From Fimbriimonas ginsengisoli Gsoil 348 (lineage in GTDB: Bacteria; Armatimonadota; Fimbriimonadia; Fimbriimonadales; Fimbriimonadaceae): a DNA stretch of 64,000 bases. Under the pieces are notes generated by a model that worked only from the letters and a program-made list of their open reading frames with translations, was not told the DNA's origin and made no database searches. A program made the position numbers and the translations under genes. Location of the stretch: the NCBI RefSeq assembly GCF_000724625.1, contig NZ_CP007139.1, positions 1,612,001 to 1,676,000 of the forward strand, read 5' to 3'. Below, one piece after another: positions 17,416 through 25,028 of the stretch. How positions within the stretch are numbered: the stretch's first letter is position 1; the number at the start of each line of letters is the position of its first letter.

Positions 17416-18561
17416 ATGTTTATCGCGTGGATTGCCGGCCTGTGCCTTACGTCGACGGTTCATGCGGCGCAAAAGCCGCCGCCCGACCCCACCTTTGCCG
17501 AGGTGACGACGCGAGAGTTCGACAGGTGGGATGCCAACCACAACGGCATTCTCGAGAGCTCGGAAATCTGGAAAGCGTTCGAAGATCCGGCGAACAAGGA
17601 CGTCGCCGGCGCGGCCCTGGCGGCGATCGCCTACTGGTACTACACGGCGCCTTGGTTGCCGGATCACCCGAAATCGTTTTTCCAGAACTACCGTCCGCAG
17701 AAGTTTCCGCCGCTACCCAAGGACACGCCTCCGGCAGAGGCCGCGCGGATCCGGCGAGAGCGGGCGATGGCGGGACCGACATTGCAATGGGAGTACACCG
17801 CCGCCCTGTGGCGGCTCCGCCATGCGCCTACCTTCCTCTTCAGTCCGGAGGGCCCCAAGCTGAGCGACGTTCACGAGGGATGGGGGTACTGCTGGTTCAT
17901 CTCGCACGTCGGCGCCGTCGTCCACCGCGATCCGTACGAAATCAAGCAGATGATCCATGAGACCGACAAGGGGTACCACGTCACCTTCCCCGACGACGTC
18001 ACGGTCGACCTCCCGCCGCTGACCGACGCGCAGCGAGGAATCTACGACGTCAAGGTAGATAACGGCCTCTGGGTGCGCGTGCTCCGAATGGCTTTCTTTC
18101 GAAGACCTCCGGTGACCCTTCGCGGTCCAAAGGGAAACCTCTACCCGCACGTGGCCAAGGCGATGGAGGGATTGACCGGATTTGCCATGAAAGCGGTGCC
18201 TCTCGTCAACGATTACGCCAAAGTGGTACCCACCGAAAATCTCGACCGCCTCGCCACCGACGTACGGCGGCAACTAACGCAGACGCTCGCAGCAAAGAAA
18301 CTGGTGATCGTAGACTCTGGGCTGGTCCCTCTGCCCTTCGGCATGACCGGCAACCACAGCTACGCCGCCTTCAATTTCGATCCCGAGAACGACACGGTCA
18401 CCCTCTGGAACCCCTGGGGCGACACCTCCCGACCCCGGGCCGTCCCCGGCCGAGACCCCGACTATCCACGAACCGGCGGCGTCTTCACCGTTCCGCTCAA
18501 AGTGATGGTCAGGTCGTTCAAAGTCATGTACTTCGAATTGAACGACCTATACCGTCGGTGA
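17416..18561 (+). CDS. Calpain-like (C2 family) cysteine protease with EF-hand, secreted
   Basis: This 381-residue protein starts with a signal peptide (MFIAWIAGLCLTSTVHAAQ). Residues 36-50 form an EF-hand calcium loop (DANHNGILESSE). The papain-like calpain core follows: GYCWFISHVGAVV with nucleophile Cys159, then PYEIKQMIHETDKGYHVTF, then GNHSYAAFNF with His314 and LWNPWGD with Asn332. The Cys/His/Asn order and spacing match calpains. It is probably an extracytoplasmic protease that may be regulated by calcium. Bacterial calpain homologues are scattered. It is read in the same direction as the MFS gene upstream and abuts moeZ downstream, but no functional link is evident. Confidence 0.8.
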   Translation: MFIAWIAGLCLTSTVHAAQKPPPDPTFAEVTTREFDRWDANHNGILESSEIWKAFEDPANKDVAGAALAAIAYWYYTAPWLPDHPKSFFQNYRPQKFPPLPKDTPPAEAARIRRERAMAGPTLQWEYTAALWRLRHAPTFLFSPEGPKLSDVHEGWGYCWFISHVGAVVHRDPYEIKQMIHETDKGYHVTFPDDVTVDLPPLTDAQRGIYDVKVDNGLWVRVLRMAFFRRPPVTLRGPKGNLYPHVAKAMEGLTGFAMKAVPLVNDYAKVVPTENLDRLATDVRRQLTQTLAAKKLVIVDSGLVPLPFGMTGNHSYAAFNFDPENDTVTLWNPWGDTSRPRAVPGRDPDYPRTGGVFTVPLKVMVRSFKVMYFELNDLYRR

Positions 18562-18590
18562 GAGCGACACGCCTGTACACTGGAGGGGAC

Positions 18591-19700
18591 GTGCAGACGG
18601 AGTTGACGAACGAGGAGATGCTTCGGTATAGCCGGCATCTGATCTTGCCGGAGGTTGGCGTGCCGGGGCAGGAGAAGCTCAAGGCGGCGCGAGTGCTGCT
18701 CGTGGGCGCGGGTGGGCTGGGATCTCCGACGGCACTGTATTTGGCGGCGTCGGGAGTCGGGGTGCTGGGGATCGTCGACTTCGACGACGTCGATCTGACC
18801 AACCTGCATCGACAGGTGATCCATGGCACGTCGGACGTCGGGAGGAGCAAGCTGGACTCCGCCGCGGACGCCATTCAGGACGTCAACCCGAACGTGCATG
18901 TCGTGAAGCACCGGGCGATGCTCACGAGCGAGAACGCGCTGGAAATCATTCGCGAGTACGACTACGTCGTCGACGGCACCGACAACTTCCCGTCGCGCTA
19001 CCTGGTCAACGACGCCTGCGTGCTCTTGGGCAAGACCAACGTCTACGGTTCGATCTATCGGTTCGAGGGGCAGGCGACGGTTTTTTGCGCGCCGGGCGGA
19101 CCGTGCTACCGATGCCTCTATCCGGAGCCGCCCCCTCCCGGGATGGTGCCTAGCTGCGCGGAGGCGGGAGTGCTTGGAGTCTTGCCGGGAATCGTCGGAT
19201 TGATCCAGGCCACGGAGACCGTCAAGCTGATCCTCGGCGCCGGGGAACCGCTCGTCGGTCGACTCTTGCTGTACGAGGCGTTGGGGATGCGGTTCCGGGA
19301 GGTGCGCATCCGCCGCGACCCAGATTGTCCCGTCTGCGGCGAGCATCCTACGATCACCAAGCTCATCGACTACGAGCGTTTTTGTGGCCTACCCGGCCGG
19401 GACGAGACGATCGACGCCCAAACGCTCCAAGGCATGATCGAGCGGCACGAGCCGTTCACGCTGGTCGACGTCCGCGAGCCGGACGAGTACGAGGTGAACC
19501 GAATCGAAGGCTCAAAGCTGATCCCGCTGGGCGAACTGCCCGACCGACTGGACGAGCTGGATCGTACAAAGCAAACCGTCGTCTACTGCCAAGCCGGAAT
19601 CCGCGGAGCAAAAGCCCACGCGATCCTCCGAGACGCCGGCTTCGAAAACGTCCTCAATCTCCGCGGCGGAATCGGAGAGTGGGAACGTGACGTTTCCTAA
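18591..19700 (+). CDS. moeZ: MoeB/ThiF-like E1 adenylyltransferase fused to a rhodanese domain (MoeZ type)
   Basis: This is a 369-residue protein. The N-terminal E1-like domain (about 1-245) has LRYSRHLILPEVG, the nucleotide loop VLLVGAGGLGSP and DFDDVDLTNLHRQV. Zinc-binding CxxC pairs are CYRC and CPVC. The C-terminal rhodanese domain (about 265-369) has the active loop CQAGIRG. Such enzymes adenylate the C-terminal glycine of a ubiquitin-like sulfur carrier and then make a thiocarboxylate, in molybdopterin, thiamine or thio-modification pathways. A carrier ending in GG is encoded convergently just downstream. GTG 18591 is chosen for the GGAGGGG just upstream; TTG 18603 is an alternative. 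Confidence 0.9.
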   Translation: MQTELTNEEMLRYSRHLILPEVGVPGQEKLKAARVLLVGAGGLGSPTALYLAASGVGVLGIVDFDDVDLTNLHRQVIHGTSDVGRSKLDSAADAIQDVNPNVHVVKHRAMLTSENALEIIREYDYVVDGTDNFPSRYLVNDACVLLGKTNVYGSIYRFEGQATVFCAPGGPCYRCLYPEPPPPGMVPSCAEAGVLGVLPGIVGLIQATETVKLILGAGEPLVGRLLLYEALGMRFREVRIRRDPDCPVCGEHPTITKLIDYERFCGLPGRDETIDAQTLQGMIERHEPFTLVDVREPDEYEVNRIEGSKLIPLGELPDRLDELDRTKQTVVYCQAGIRGAKAHAILRDAGFENVLNLRGGIGEWERDVS

Positions 19701-19706
19701 CGTCCG

Positions 19707-19738
19707 ATCCCTCCAGACGCGCCGTCTGGCAGGGTCGC
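19707..19738. repeat. Hairpin module (GATCCCTCC...GGCAGGG type)
   Basis: It reads GATCCCTCC-AGAC-GCGC-CGTCT-GGCAGGG. A second copy at about 37758-37790 reads GATCCCTCC-CGAC-GCGC-CGTCG-GGCAGGG. The flanks and loop are identical and one stem pair is swapped with compensation. Confidence 0.6.
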
Positions 19739-19777
19739 TCCCGGCCACGAATGCCTGCTGACTATCATCGCCCACAC

Positions 19778-19835
19778 GTAGCCCGGGGATTTATCCCCGG
19801 GGGAGCCTTGAAACGGGGATAAATCCCCGGGCTAC
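19778..19835. terminator. Perfect 21-bp inverted repeat between convergent genes
   Basis: Positions 19778-19798 and 19815-19835 are exact reverse complements (outer ends GTAGCCCGGGG and CCCCGGGCTAC) with a 16-nt spacer. Each arm also contains the palindrome CCGGGGATTTATCCCCGG or part of it. It lies between the convergent moeZ and MoaD-like genes, so it may act as a two-way terminator. It lacks a U-tract and belongs to the interspersed hairpin repeats; a single arm recurs near 50375-50398. Confidence 0.55.
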
Positions 19836-19863
19836 GGGCAAAGACACAATTTGCGAATGACCA

Positions 19864-20163
19864 CTATCCGCCGGCGATAGCGCCGATGACGAGGAGCGGC
19901 TCTTGGCCCGCGGCGATCGGTTCCGGGAGCGGCTTCGTCATCGGTTCGAGCGAGATATCCTCGCCGCCGGCGAAGAAGCGGAGAAACGCGCGACGCTTCA
20001 GCGTCCCGTGGTCGCGAATCGTCCCCCGCAAAACCGGGTAGGCAACTTCGAGAGCGTCAAGCACCGAGGCCACGGTCACCGGGCCTGAGACGTCCAGTTG
20101 GACCTCTTGACCGGTGATGTTGCCCAAAGTTCTTAGGTGGTGGGGGAGGACGACTCTTATCAT
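19864..20163 (-). CDS. MoaD/ThiS-like sulfur carrier protein
   Basis: This 99-residue protein of ubiquitin fold ends in GAIAGG. The terminal di-glycine is the adenylation and thiocarboxylation site of sulfur carriers. It starts [15 protein letters not shown] and has the [21 protein letters not shown] strand-helix typical of MoaD-like proteins. The ATG at 20163 is the first start after the intergenic repeat; the frame is open further upstream, but that part is repeat sequence and antisense shadow. It is codirectional with the BNR-repeat gene (131 bp gap containing repeat copy C) and convergent with moeZ, a plausible activating enzyme. Confidence 0.82.
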   Translation of the reverse strand: MIRVVLPHHLRTLGNITGQEVQLDVSGPVTVASVLDALEVAYPVLRGTIRDHGTLKRRAFLRFFAGGEDISLEPMTKPLPEPIAAGQEPLLVIGAIAGG

Positions 20164-20174
20164 GGGGTGCCTGA

Positions 20175-20272
20175 GGATTTCTGCGACCCCTTCCGGGTCG
20201 AGGAGGGTGGTGGCGTCCTTTCCAGGGGTATTCGCCACCCTGGCTAAGTTCTTGGCCCCTCCGGGGTCGGGA
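20175..20272 (+). repeat. ~95-bp structured interspersed repeat, copy C
   Basis: It has the same order as copies A and B: TCTGCGACCCC-TTCC-GGGTCG, then GGCGTCCTTTCC, a GGGTGGTGGCG/CGCCACCC stem, GGCTAAGTTCTTGG and CCCCTCCGGGGTCGG. It sits between two codirectional minus-strand genes and fills their gap. Confidence 0.65.
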
Positions 20273-20294
20273 GGGGCTGGTCGTTGAATCTTCG

Positions 20295-21461
20295 TTACGG
20301 CAGGGTCTGAACCTCGACCGACAGGACGGACGGGAAATGCTCGCCCACCGGGTTCCAGTTGTCGCCGCCATCTGGGGAGACGTAGACCTGGCCGCTGGTA
20401 GTTCCAAAGTAGATCCCGCAGTCGTCCAGCGAGTCCACCGCCATCGCGTCGCGGAGTACGTTCGCGTAGCAGTTCTCCTGTGGCAAGCCGTTGGTGAGCG
20501 CCTCCCACTCGTCTCCGCCCGTTCGGCTTCGGTAAACCCTCAGCTTCCCTTCGGGAACGTAGTGCTCCGAATCGCTCTTGATCGGAACCACGTACACCGT
20601 TTCCGGCTCGTGGGCGTGGACGTCGATCGGGAATCCGAAGTCGCTGGGAAGGTTGCCGCTTACCTCGCGCCAATTGTCGCCCCCGTCGTCGCTTCGCATC
20701 ACATCCCAGTGCTTCTGCATAAAGAGAGTGTTCGGATTGGAGGGGTGAAGGGCGATGCGGTGCACGCAGTGGCCCACCTCTGCCTCGGGATTCGGCATAA
20801 AGTTGGAGACCAACCCTTTGTTTGCCGTCTTCCACGTGATTCCGCCGTCGTCGGTTCGGAAGCACCCAGCGGCGGAGATCGCCACCCACATGCGGTCCGG
20901 CGCGGTCGGGTCGACAAGGATCGTATGGAGGCACATTCCACCCGCGCCGGGCTGCCAGTCCCCGCCGGTGGCGTGGGTGCGAAGGCCGGCAAGCTCGGCC
21001 CAGGTCTTGCCCCCGTCGGTGCTCTTGAAGAGAGCGGCGTCCTCGACTCCCGCGAGCACGGTGTTCGGGTCGCTTAGCGATGGCTCAAGATGCCAAACCC
21101 GCTTGAACTCCCACGGGTGGGGCGTCCCGTCGTACCACCGGTGCGTTCCCGCTACCCCCTCGTAAACGAATTTGTTGCTTTCTCCCTGCGGCCAGCCCTG
21201 AGGCGATTTCAGCTCTTCGGGAGAGCTGCCGGGAGGAGTCCAAGTAACGCCGCCGTCGTCCGATCGCTGGATAATCTGCCCGAACCAGCCGCTGGACTGA
21301 GAAGCGAAGATCCGGTTCGGATCGACCGGCGAGCCCTTGACATGGTAGATCTCCCATCCGCCGAAGTGCGGTCCCTCGATCTTCCAATCCTTGCGCTGCC
21401 CATCCGCAGTGCAGACAAACGCCCCTTTCTTGGTCCCAATCAATACTCTGACGCGGCTCAT
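20295..21461 (-). CDS. BNR/Asp-box repeat beta-propeller protein (sialidase-like fold)
   Basis: This is a 388-residue protein with at least five Asp-box repeats of the pattern S-x-DGG-x-TW (for example [48 protein letters not shown] and [12 protein letters not shown]). This predicts a beta-propeller like that of sialidases and photosystem assembly factors. No signal peptide is visible, so it is probably cytosolic. The start at 21461 has a good ribosome-binding site (GGAAGGTGA). Annotated relatives are often called exo-alpha-sialidase, but the catalytic Arg triad and Asp/Tyr/Glu set were not identified, so enzyme activity is unproven. Pairing with a MoaD-like gene suggests a shared role. Confidence 0.75.
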   Translation of the reverse strand: MSRVRVLIGTKKGAFVCTADGQRKDWKIEGPHFGGWEIYHVKGSPVDPNRIFASQSSGWFGQIIQRSDDGGVTWTPPGSSPEELKSPQGWPQGESNKFVYEGVAGTHRWYDGTPHPWEFKRVWHLEPSLSDPNTVLAGVEDAALFKSTDGGKTWAELAGLRTHATGGDWQPGAGGMCLHTILVDPTAPDRMWVAISAAGCFRTDDGGITWKTANKGLVSNFMPNPEAEVGHCVHRIALHPSNPNTLFMQKHWDVMRSDDGGDNWREVSGNLPSDFGFPIDVHAHEPETVYVVPIKSDSEHYVPEGKLRVYRSRTGGDEWEALTNGLPQENCYANVLRDAMAVDSLDDCGIYFGTTSGQVYVSPDGGDNWNPVGEHFPSVLSVEVQTLP

Positions 21462-21536
21462 TCGTTCACCTTCCAACGTTGCTTGAAGCAGGATAGCAAG
21501 TCATAGTCGATCCGCGTAAGCGAAATTCGACAGGAT

Positions 21537-22065
21537 TTAGCGCGAAAACCGCGCGACCGCAAAACTAAACGTCGACAAGCAGCCGCACTCAAGCTGAACC
21601 GTGCGCCCAGGCTTGAAACGGCGATTTCCGTCGCTCCGGAAATGGTGAACGTCGTCGGTAAACGGGTCGTAGACCAGCACATCCTTCACCCCCCATCTCC
21701 AGATAGAACGGCGGACTGATCACGAGATCCTTCTGGCGTGATCGCTGGCTTACGATCTCCACCACGGCTTCGGGGACGAGGGTGATGAGCTCACGCCGCT
21801 CCGGCTCGCGGCCAAAGATGGAGAGGTCCGGCCGGCGAAGCGAATCATCCGGAAAGCGGATGCCAACGTCGATCGCTTCGAAGCAGCCACCGCCGGTTTC
21901 GGCCTTCGGGTCTGGACGAACGCTCTTGGCAATGTTCAGAAGCCGGCGTTGATGGTCGTAATTAGGCTGAAACTCCCAGAACGGCTGACCCGAGACCATC
22001 TCGAGACGAACGCCATCCTCGTCGGCCTCCTCGTACTGGGCCAACTCCGATTGAGAGAGCGTCAT
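21537..22065 (-). pseudogene. Uma2 family protein (DUF820) with a frameshift
   Basis: From ATG at 22065 the frame encodes a normal Uma2 protein (LEMVSGQPFWEF, FPDDSLRRPDLSIF, AVVEIVSQRSRQKDL) up to SPPFYLEMG. Just after that, a run of six G (minus strand, near 21690) shifts the frame. Dropping one G restores VKDVLVYDPFTDDV and a C-terminus containing VQLECGC that matches the tail of the intact paralogue at 6609-7127, ending at the TAA at 21537. Without the correction the protein would end at 21589 with an unrelated tail. This is either a real inactivating or phase-variable slip, or a sequencing error in a homopolymer. Confidence 0.8.
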
Positions 22066-22339
22066 GCTAAAAGCTTATCGTACTTCCGCCTCTCGGCCTC
22101 AAGTCTCTTGTCACCATTCCCTTATGCCTCTCTGTAGATGCCGCAATGTTCAGTGTCAGGCCCCGGGTCGCTACACCATAAAGCACCAGTCTCCTAGTCC
22201 GGCGAGGTGGCTTCAGCAATCAGTCCTTGCTTTACGAACCTGAGGTCGGAAGACCACCCCACCACGTCATGCACGTTTCTAGGATGAGGAGACGGTGGAG
22301 CAAGGTCAGGACCAAGCTCCCGCCTCCGGACGCCTAACC

Positions 22340-22475
22340 CCTCCGAGGTGCGTCCAAGCGCCCATCCTGAGCCAGCGCTGAAGGCGCGACATCCTACAGC
22401 CCAGGGTGGAGCGAAGCGAAACCCTGGGTAGTGGCCGACCAACATCCGAGCCCTGAAAGCGGCGACATCAACGTA
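22340..22475. repeat. Interspersed repeat (AGCGCTGAAGGCGC / CCCAGGGT...ACCCTGGG type)
   Basis: It contains AGCGCTGAAGGCGCGACATC, then CAGCCCAGGGT-GGAGCGAAGCGAA-ACCCTGGG, and a second GCCCTGAAAGCGGCGACATC box. This arrangement of paired GAAGG-GCGACATC boxes around a CCCAGGG hairpin resembles repeats common in Planctomycetes and Verrucomicrobia-like genomes. The surrounding 22066-22543 gap has no convincing gene. Confidence 0.5.
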
Positions 22476-22543
22476 ACAATATCGGAAGCCCCTAGAGCAA
22501 GGACAAGCCTTCCGGGCTCGCAAAACCTACCGCATGCCGGGAT

Positions 22544-23527
22544 CTAGACGGTTCCGAGAGCTTCCTTCACATACGCGACGTCGTCGTCGCTCAGGTATCG
22601 GCCCGCCGCGCCGGCGTTGGCGGTGGCCTGACGCTCGTTACGGAAGCCGGGGATGACGCAGGCGACGCGGGGCTGGGCGAGGATGTAGTTCAAGGCAACG
22701 GCGACAAGGTCCTCGGTCGATGAGCCGAAACGCTCCTTCAGCTTCGCCAGCTTTGGCTTCAGCTCGGCGATCGCCTCGGCGGAGAAAGCTCGGGAATTTT
22801 GCCGGTGATCGCCAGGCTCGAATTGTGGTGGGTTCGCCGGATCGAACTTGTCCAGAAGTCTCGCCTGCGCCAGAGGAGAGAAGGCGACAAAGGTGATCCC
22901 CGTCTCTTCCATCAGCTTGCTCACCCGAGAGCCCGGGCGGACGAACTGATCGTCCAGCGCATGCGCCCAGCTCTGGAAAACCGATGGGCGCACCCTGGGG
23001 GTAACTCGCTCGAAGTCGTCGGCCGAATAGGCGCTCTGCCCTTTGATCCGCACCTTCCCTTCTTCCACCAGCTTGTCCATCGTGGCGGCGGCATCGTCCA
23101 GGTACATATCTCCTTCGCCAAAGCTTCCGTGGTGAAAGTAGTACAAATCGATGTGATCGCGCTTCAAGTTGATGAGCGACTGCTCGCACTGGTGGCGGAT
23201 ATGAGCCGGCTCATAGGCATGGGCCGCGGTACCCGGAAAGTGGCCGACCTTGGTCGCGATCAGGTAATCGTTCGTCTTGAGCCCAAGCCGGTCGAAGACG
23301 CGGGCGAGCATCTGCTCCGCCCGGCCATTGCCGTAGACGTCGGCGTTGTCGAAGTGGTTGACTCCGGAATCGACGGCGATTTTGATCGCCTTCGTCACTT
23401 CGTCCTCATCCACGTTCGCCCAGCCGTTGGCGTTGCCGTTCACCCAGTTCAACCCGCCCATGGTCCAGCAGCCGAACCCGATCTCCGATGTAGTGACGCC
23501 CGTGCGTCCCAGCTCCCGTTGTTTCAT
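22544..23527 (-). CDS. Aldo/keto reductase
   Basis: This 327-residue protein starts at MKQRELGRTGVTTSEIGFG. It has the AKR catalytic tetrad pattern: FDNADVYG (Asp and Tyr), IATKVGH (Lys) and LYYFHHGS (His). C-terminal elements such as AVALNYILAQPRVACVIPGFRN form the NADPH-binding end of the TIM barrel. It should reduce aldehydes or ketones with NADPH; the substrate is unknown. Although the frame is open about 90 codons upstream, that part overlaps the divergent GNAT-CHY gene, so Met at 23527 is the start. Only 15 bp separate the two divergent start codons. Confidence 0.88.
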   Translation of the reverse strand: MKQRELGRTGVTTSEIGFGCWTMGGLNWVNGNANGWANVDEDEVTKAIKIAVDSGVNHFDNADVYGNGRAEQMLARVFDRLGLKTNDYLIATKVGHFPGTAAHAYEPAHIRHQCEQSLINLKRDHIDLYYFHHGSFGEGDMYLDDAAATMDKLVEEGKVRIKGQSAYSADDFERVTPRVRPSVFQSWAHALDDQFVRPGSRVSKLMEETGITFVAFSPLAQARLLDKFDPANPPQFEPGDHRQNSRAFSAEAIAELKPKLAKLKERFGSSTEDLVAVALNYILAQPRVACVIPGFRNERQATANAGAAGRYLSDDDVAYVKEALGTV

Positions 23528-23542
23528 CGAAAGGACGTTACC

Positions 23543-24346
23543 TTGGCGCTGATCCGAAGAGCCCGCCTCGGCGACGGAGGCCCCCTCTGCGACCTCTTCT
23601 TCCGGTCGGTCAATGTGCTCGGCGCGGGAGACTATTCGCCCGATCAGCTCGCAGCATGGACGAGTCGGATCAACCCGGAACGGCTCGAACGCCGCCTTCT
23701 TTCCACGGTCGCCTTCGTCGCGGAAGAAAACGGGCGCCCAGTCGGGTTCGGTTCGCTCGATCCCGCCCATGGCGAGCTCGACTTCCTCTACGTTCATCCA
23801 GAGTCCGCCGGTCGAGGCTTGGGCCGGCAGCTAGCGGAGGCGATCGAGGCGGAAGCCGCTCTCCGTGGGTTCTCCGAAGTACATCTAACCGCCTCGCTCA
23901 ACGCGGTATCGATCTACGAGCGGCTGGGCTACGGGCAACTGGAACGCTTCTCCAAGACGATCGACCGTGTCGAAGTGCCATGCGTCCGCATGTCGAAGCG
24001 GCTCCATCGCGAAAGGAACGTGCACGGAACCCTGGTGCGCGGATTAGCGGTTGGCTCCAAAACCGAATGTGCGCACTACCACTCCCAATTGGACGTGATC
24101 GCCATCCGGTTCAAGTGCTGCGGAGAGTTCTACCCGTGTTACCAGTGCCACACGGCCGTCTCCGATCATCCGGCGGTGCGATGGGGCAAGGACGATTTGG
24201 ATGCCGAAGCGATCCTCTGCGGCGCCTGCGGAACGCGCCTTTCGATCCGCGCCTATCTCGACTGCGCGTCGCGGTGCCCAGCCTGCGCCGCCTCCTTCAA
24301 CCCAGGTTGCGCCAACCACCACACACTTTACTTCTCATCCAAATGA
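23543..24346 (+). CDS. GNAT N-acetyltransferase fused to CHY zinc finger domain
   Basis: This 267-residue single-frame protein starts at TTG 23543 with AAAGGA seven bases upstream. Residues 1-150 form a GNAT domain: ALIRRARLGD, FLYVHPESAGRGLGRQLAEA (acetyl-CoA loop RGLGRQL) and the C-terminal LNAVSIYERLGYGQLERF. Residues 160-264 form a CHY zinc finger: CAHYH (176-180), CCGEFYPCYQCH (192-203), CGACG (226-230), CPAC (245-248) and CANHH (256-260), enough Cys/His for several zinc ions. CHY domains occur in eukaryotic Hot13 and ubiquitin ligases and in stand-alone bacterial proteins. The fusion to GNAT is unusual. The substrate is unknown. Confidence 0.82.
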   Translation: MALIRRARLGDGGPLCDLFFRSVNVLGAGDYSPDQLAAWTSRINPERLERRLLSTVAFVAEENGRPVGFGSLDPAHGELDFLYVHPESAGRGLGRQLAEAIEAEAALRGFSEVHLTASLNAVSIYERLGYGQLERFSKTIDRVEVPCVRMSKRLHRERNVHGTLVRGLAVGSKTECAHYHSQLDVIAIRFKCCGEFYPCYQCHTAVSDHPAVRWGKDDLDAEAILCGACGTRLSIRAYLDCASRCPACAASFNPGCANHHTLYFSSK

Positions 24347-24385
24347 AGCCAGTGACCGGAACCGCCTTTGGTTGGTCGGACCGGC

Positions 24386-24748
24386 CTAACTTACGGTTGG
24401 GACCTGCATAACGACCCGCTCGAGGGTGGCGACGGCGGCGGCGTGGGATCGTTCGTGGGTGATACTGACTTGGAGGCGGAGGCGCTTCCCGTCGTACTGG
24501 TGGGAATGGATCTGCACCCTCGGAGCCCCGAGGTGATCCTGAAGGATCTCGATGTCGTGCCAGCAAAGCGGCAGGCCGACCGCTTTGTAAACCGCCTCCT
24601 TGGCTGCCCATCGTCCCGCAACGCGGGCGGGGGTGGTGCAGAGAGCCCGTTCGGAATCGGTAAGAATTCGGTAGACGAACCTAGGGTTTTTCATCGCCCG
24701 GCGAATCCGTTCGATTTCGACGAGGTCGATTCCCAGTCCTACGATCAT
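24386..24748 (-). CDS. acpS: Holo-[acyl-carrier-protein] synthase
   Basis: This 120-residue protein is the usual length for AcpS. It moves the phosphopantetheine arm of CoA to acyl carrier protein for fatty-acid synthesis. The motifs are MIVGLGIDLVEIERI with the Mg-binding Asp, RWAAKEAVYKAVG with the catalytic Glu and Lys, and VSITHERSHAAAVA near the C-terminus. It lies 22 bp downstream of the anti-sigma gene on the same strand and could be co-transcribed with it, or use its own promoter. Confidence 0.93.
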   Translation of the reverse strand: MIVGLGIDLVEIERIRRAMKNPRFVYRILTDSERALCTTPARVAGRWAAKEAVYKAVGLPLCWHDIEILQDHLGAPRVQIHSHQYDGKRLRLQVSITHERSHAAAVATLERVVMQVPTVS

Positions 24749-24770
24749 AGCGACATCGTACCGAACTCGC

Positions 24771-25028
24771 CTACGCCTCTTCTCGCCAAGCTCCGGTCGC
24801 CAACCGCTCGGTGACCTCGGGATCGGGCACCCCTTCCTTCGATTCGCGAAGCTGGTCGATCGTCTCCGTTAATCGGTCTAAGAACCGCCCGCACCGTCCG
24901 CACTGAGCGGCATGGGAAACCGCGTACCAACGGGTGATTCCCTTTGCCGACCCGTCTGCCGCTCGCTGGAGAAACCCCTCCATATGACGGCAAGGCGGGC
25001 CTTCGGAATCATTTGAATGAAAAGTCAT
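24771..25028 (-). CDS. Putative zinc-finger anti-sigma factor
   Basis: This is an 85-residue protein whose ATG overlaps the stop of the upstream sigma factor gene (ATGA), implying translational coupling. It has the HxxxCxxC zinc anti-sigma motif as HAAQCGRC (about residues 40-47), followed by a helix (FLDRLTETIDQL). There is no membrane segment, so it would be a cytosolic, perhaps redox-sensing, anti-sigma factor of the ZAS type. A second Cys earlier (PPCRHM) could add a ligand. Assignment rests on the motif and the sigma-factor neighbour. Confidence 0.75.
   Translation of the reverse strand: MTFHSNDSEGPPCRHMEGFLQRAADGSAKGITRWYAVSHAAQCGRCGRFLDRLTETIDQLRESKEGVPDPEVTERLATGAWREEA

Noticed and set aside
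20164-20934. Long minus-strand frame leading into the MoaD-like gene
   Set aside because: It overlaps the BNR gene in another frame and runs through repeat copy C; the MoaD-like protein is complete from ATG 20163.
22194-22523. Minus-strand frame of about 109 codons
   Set aside because: It consists largely of interspersed repeat sequence (paired GAAGG/GCGACATC boxes and a CCCAGGG hairpin).
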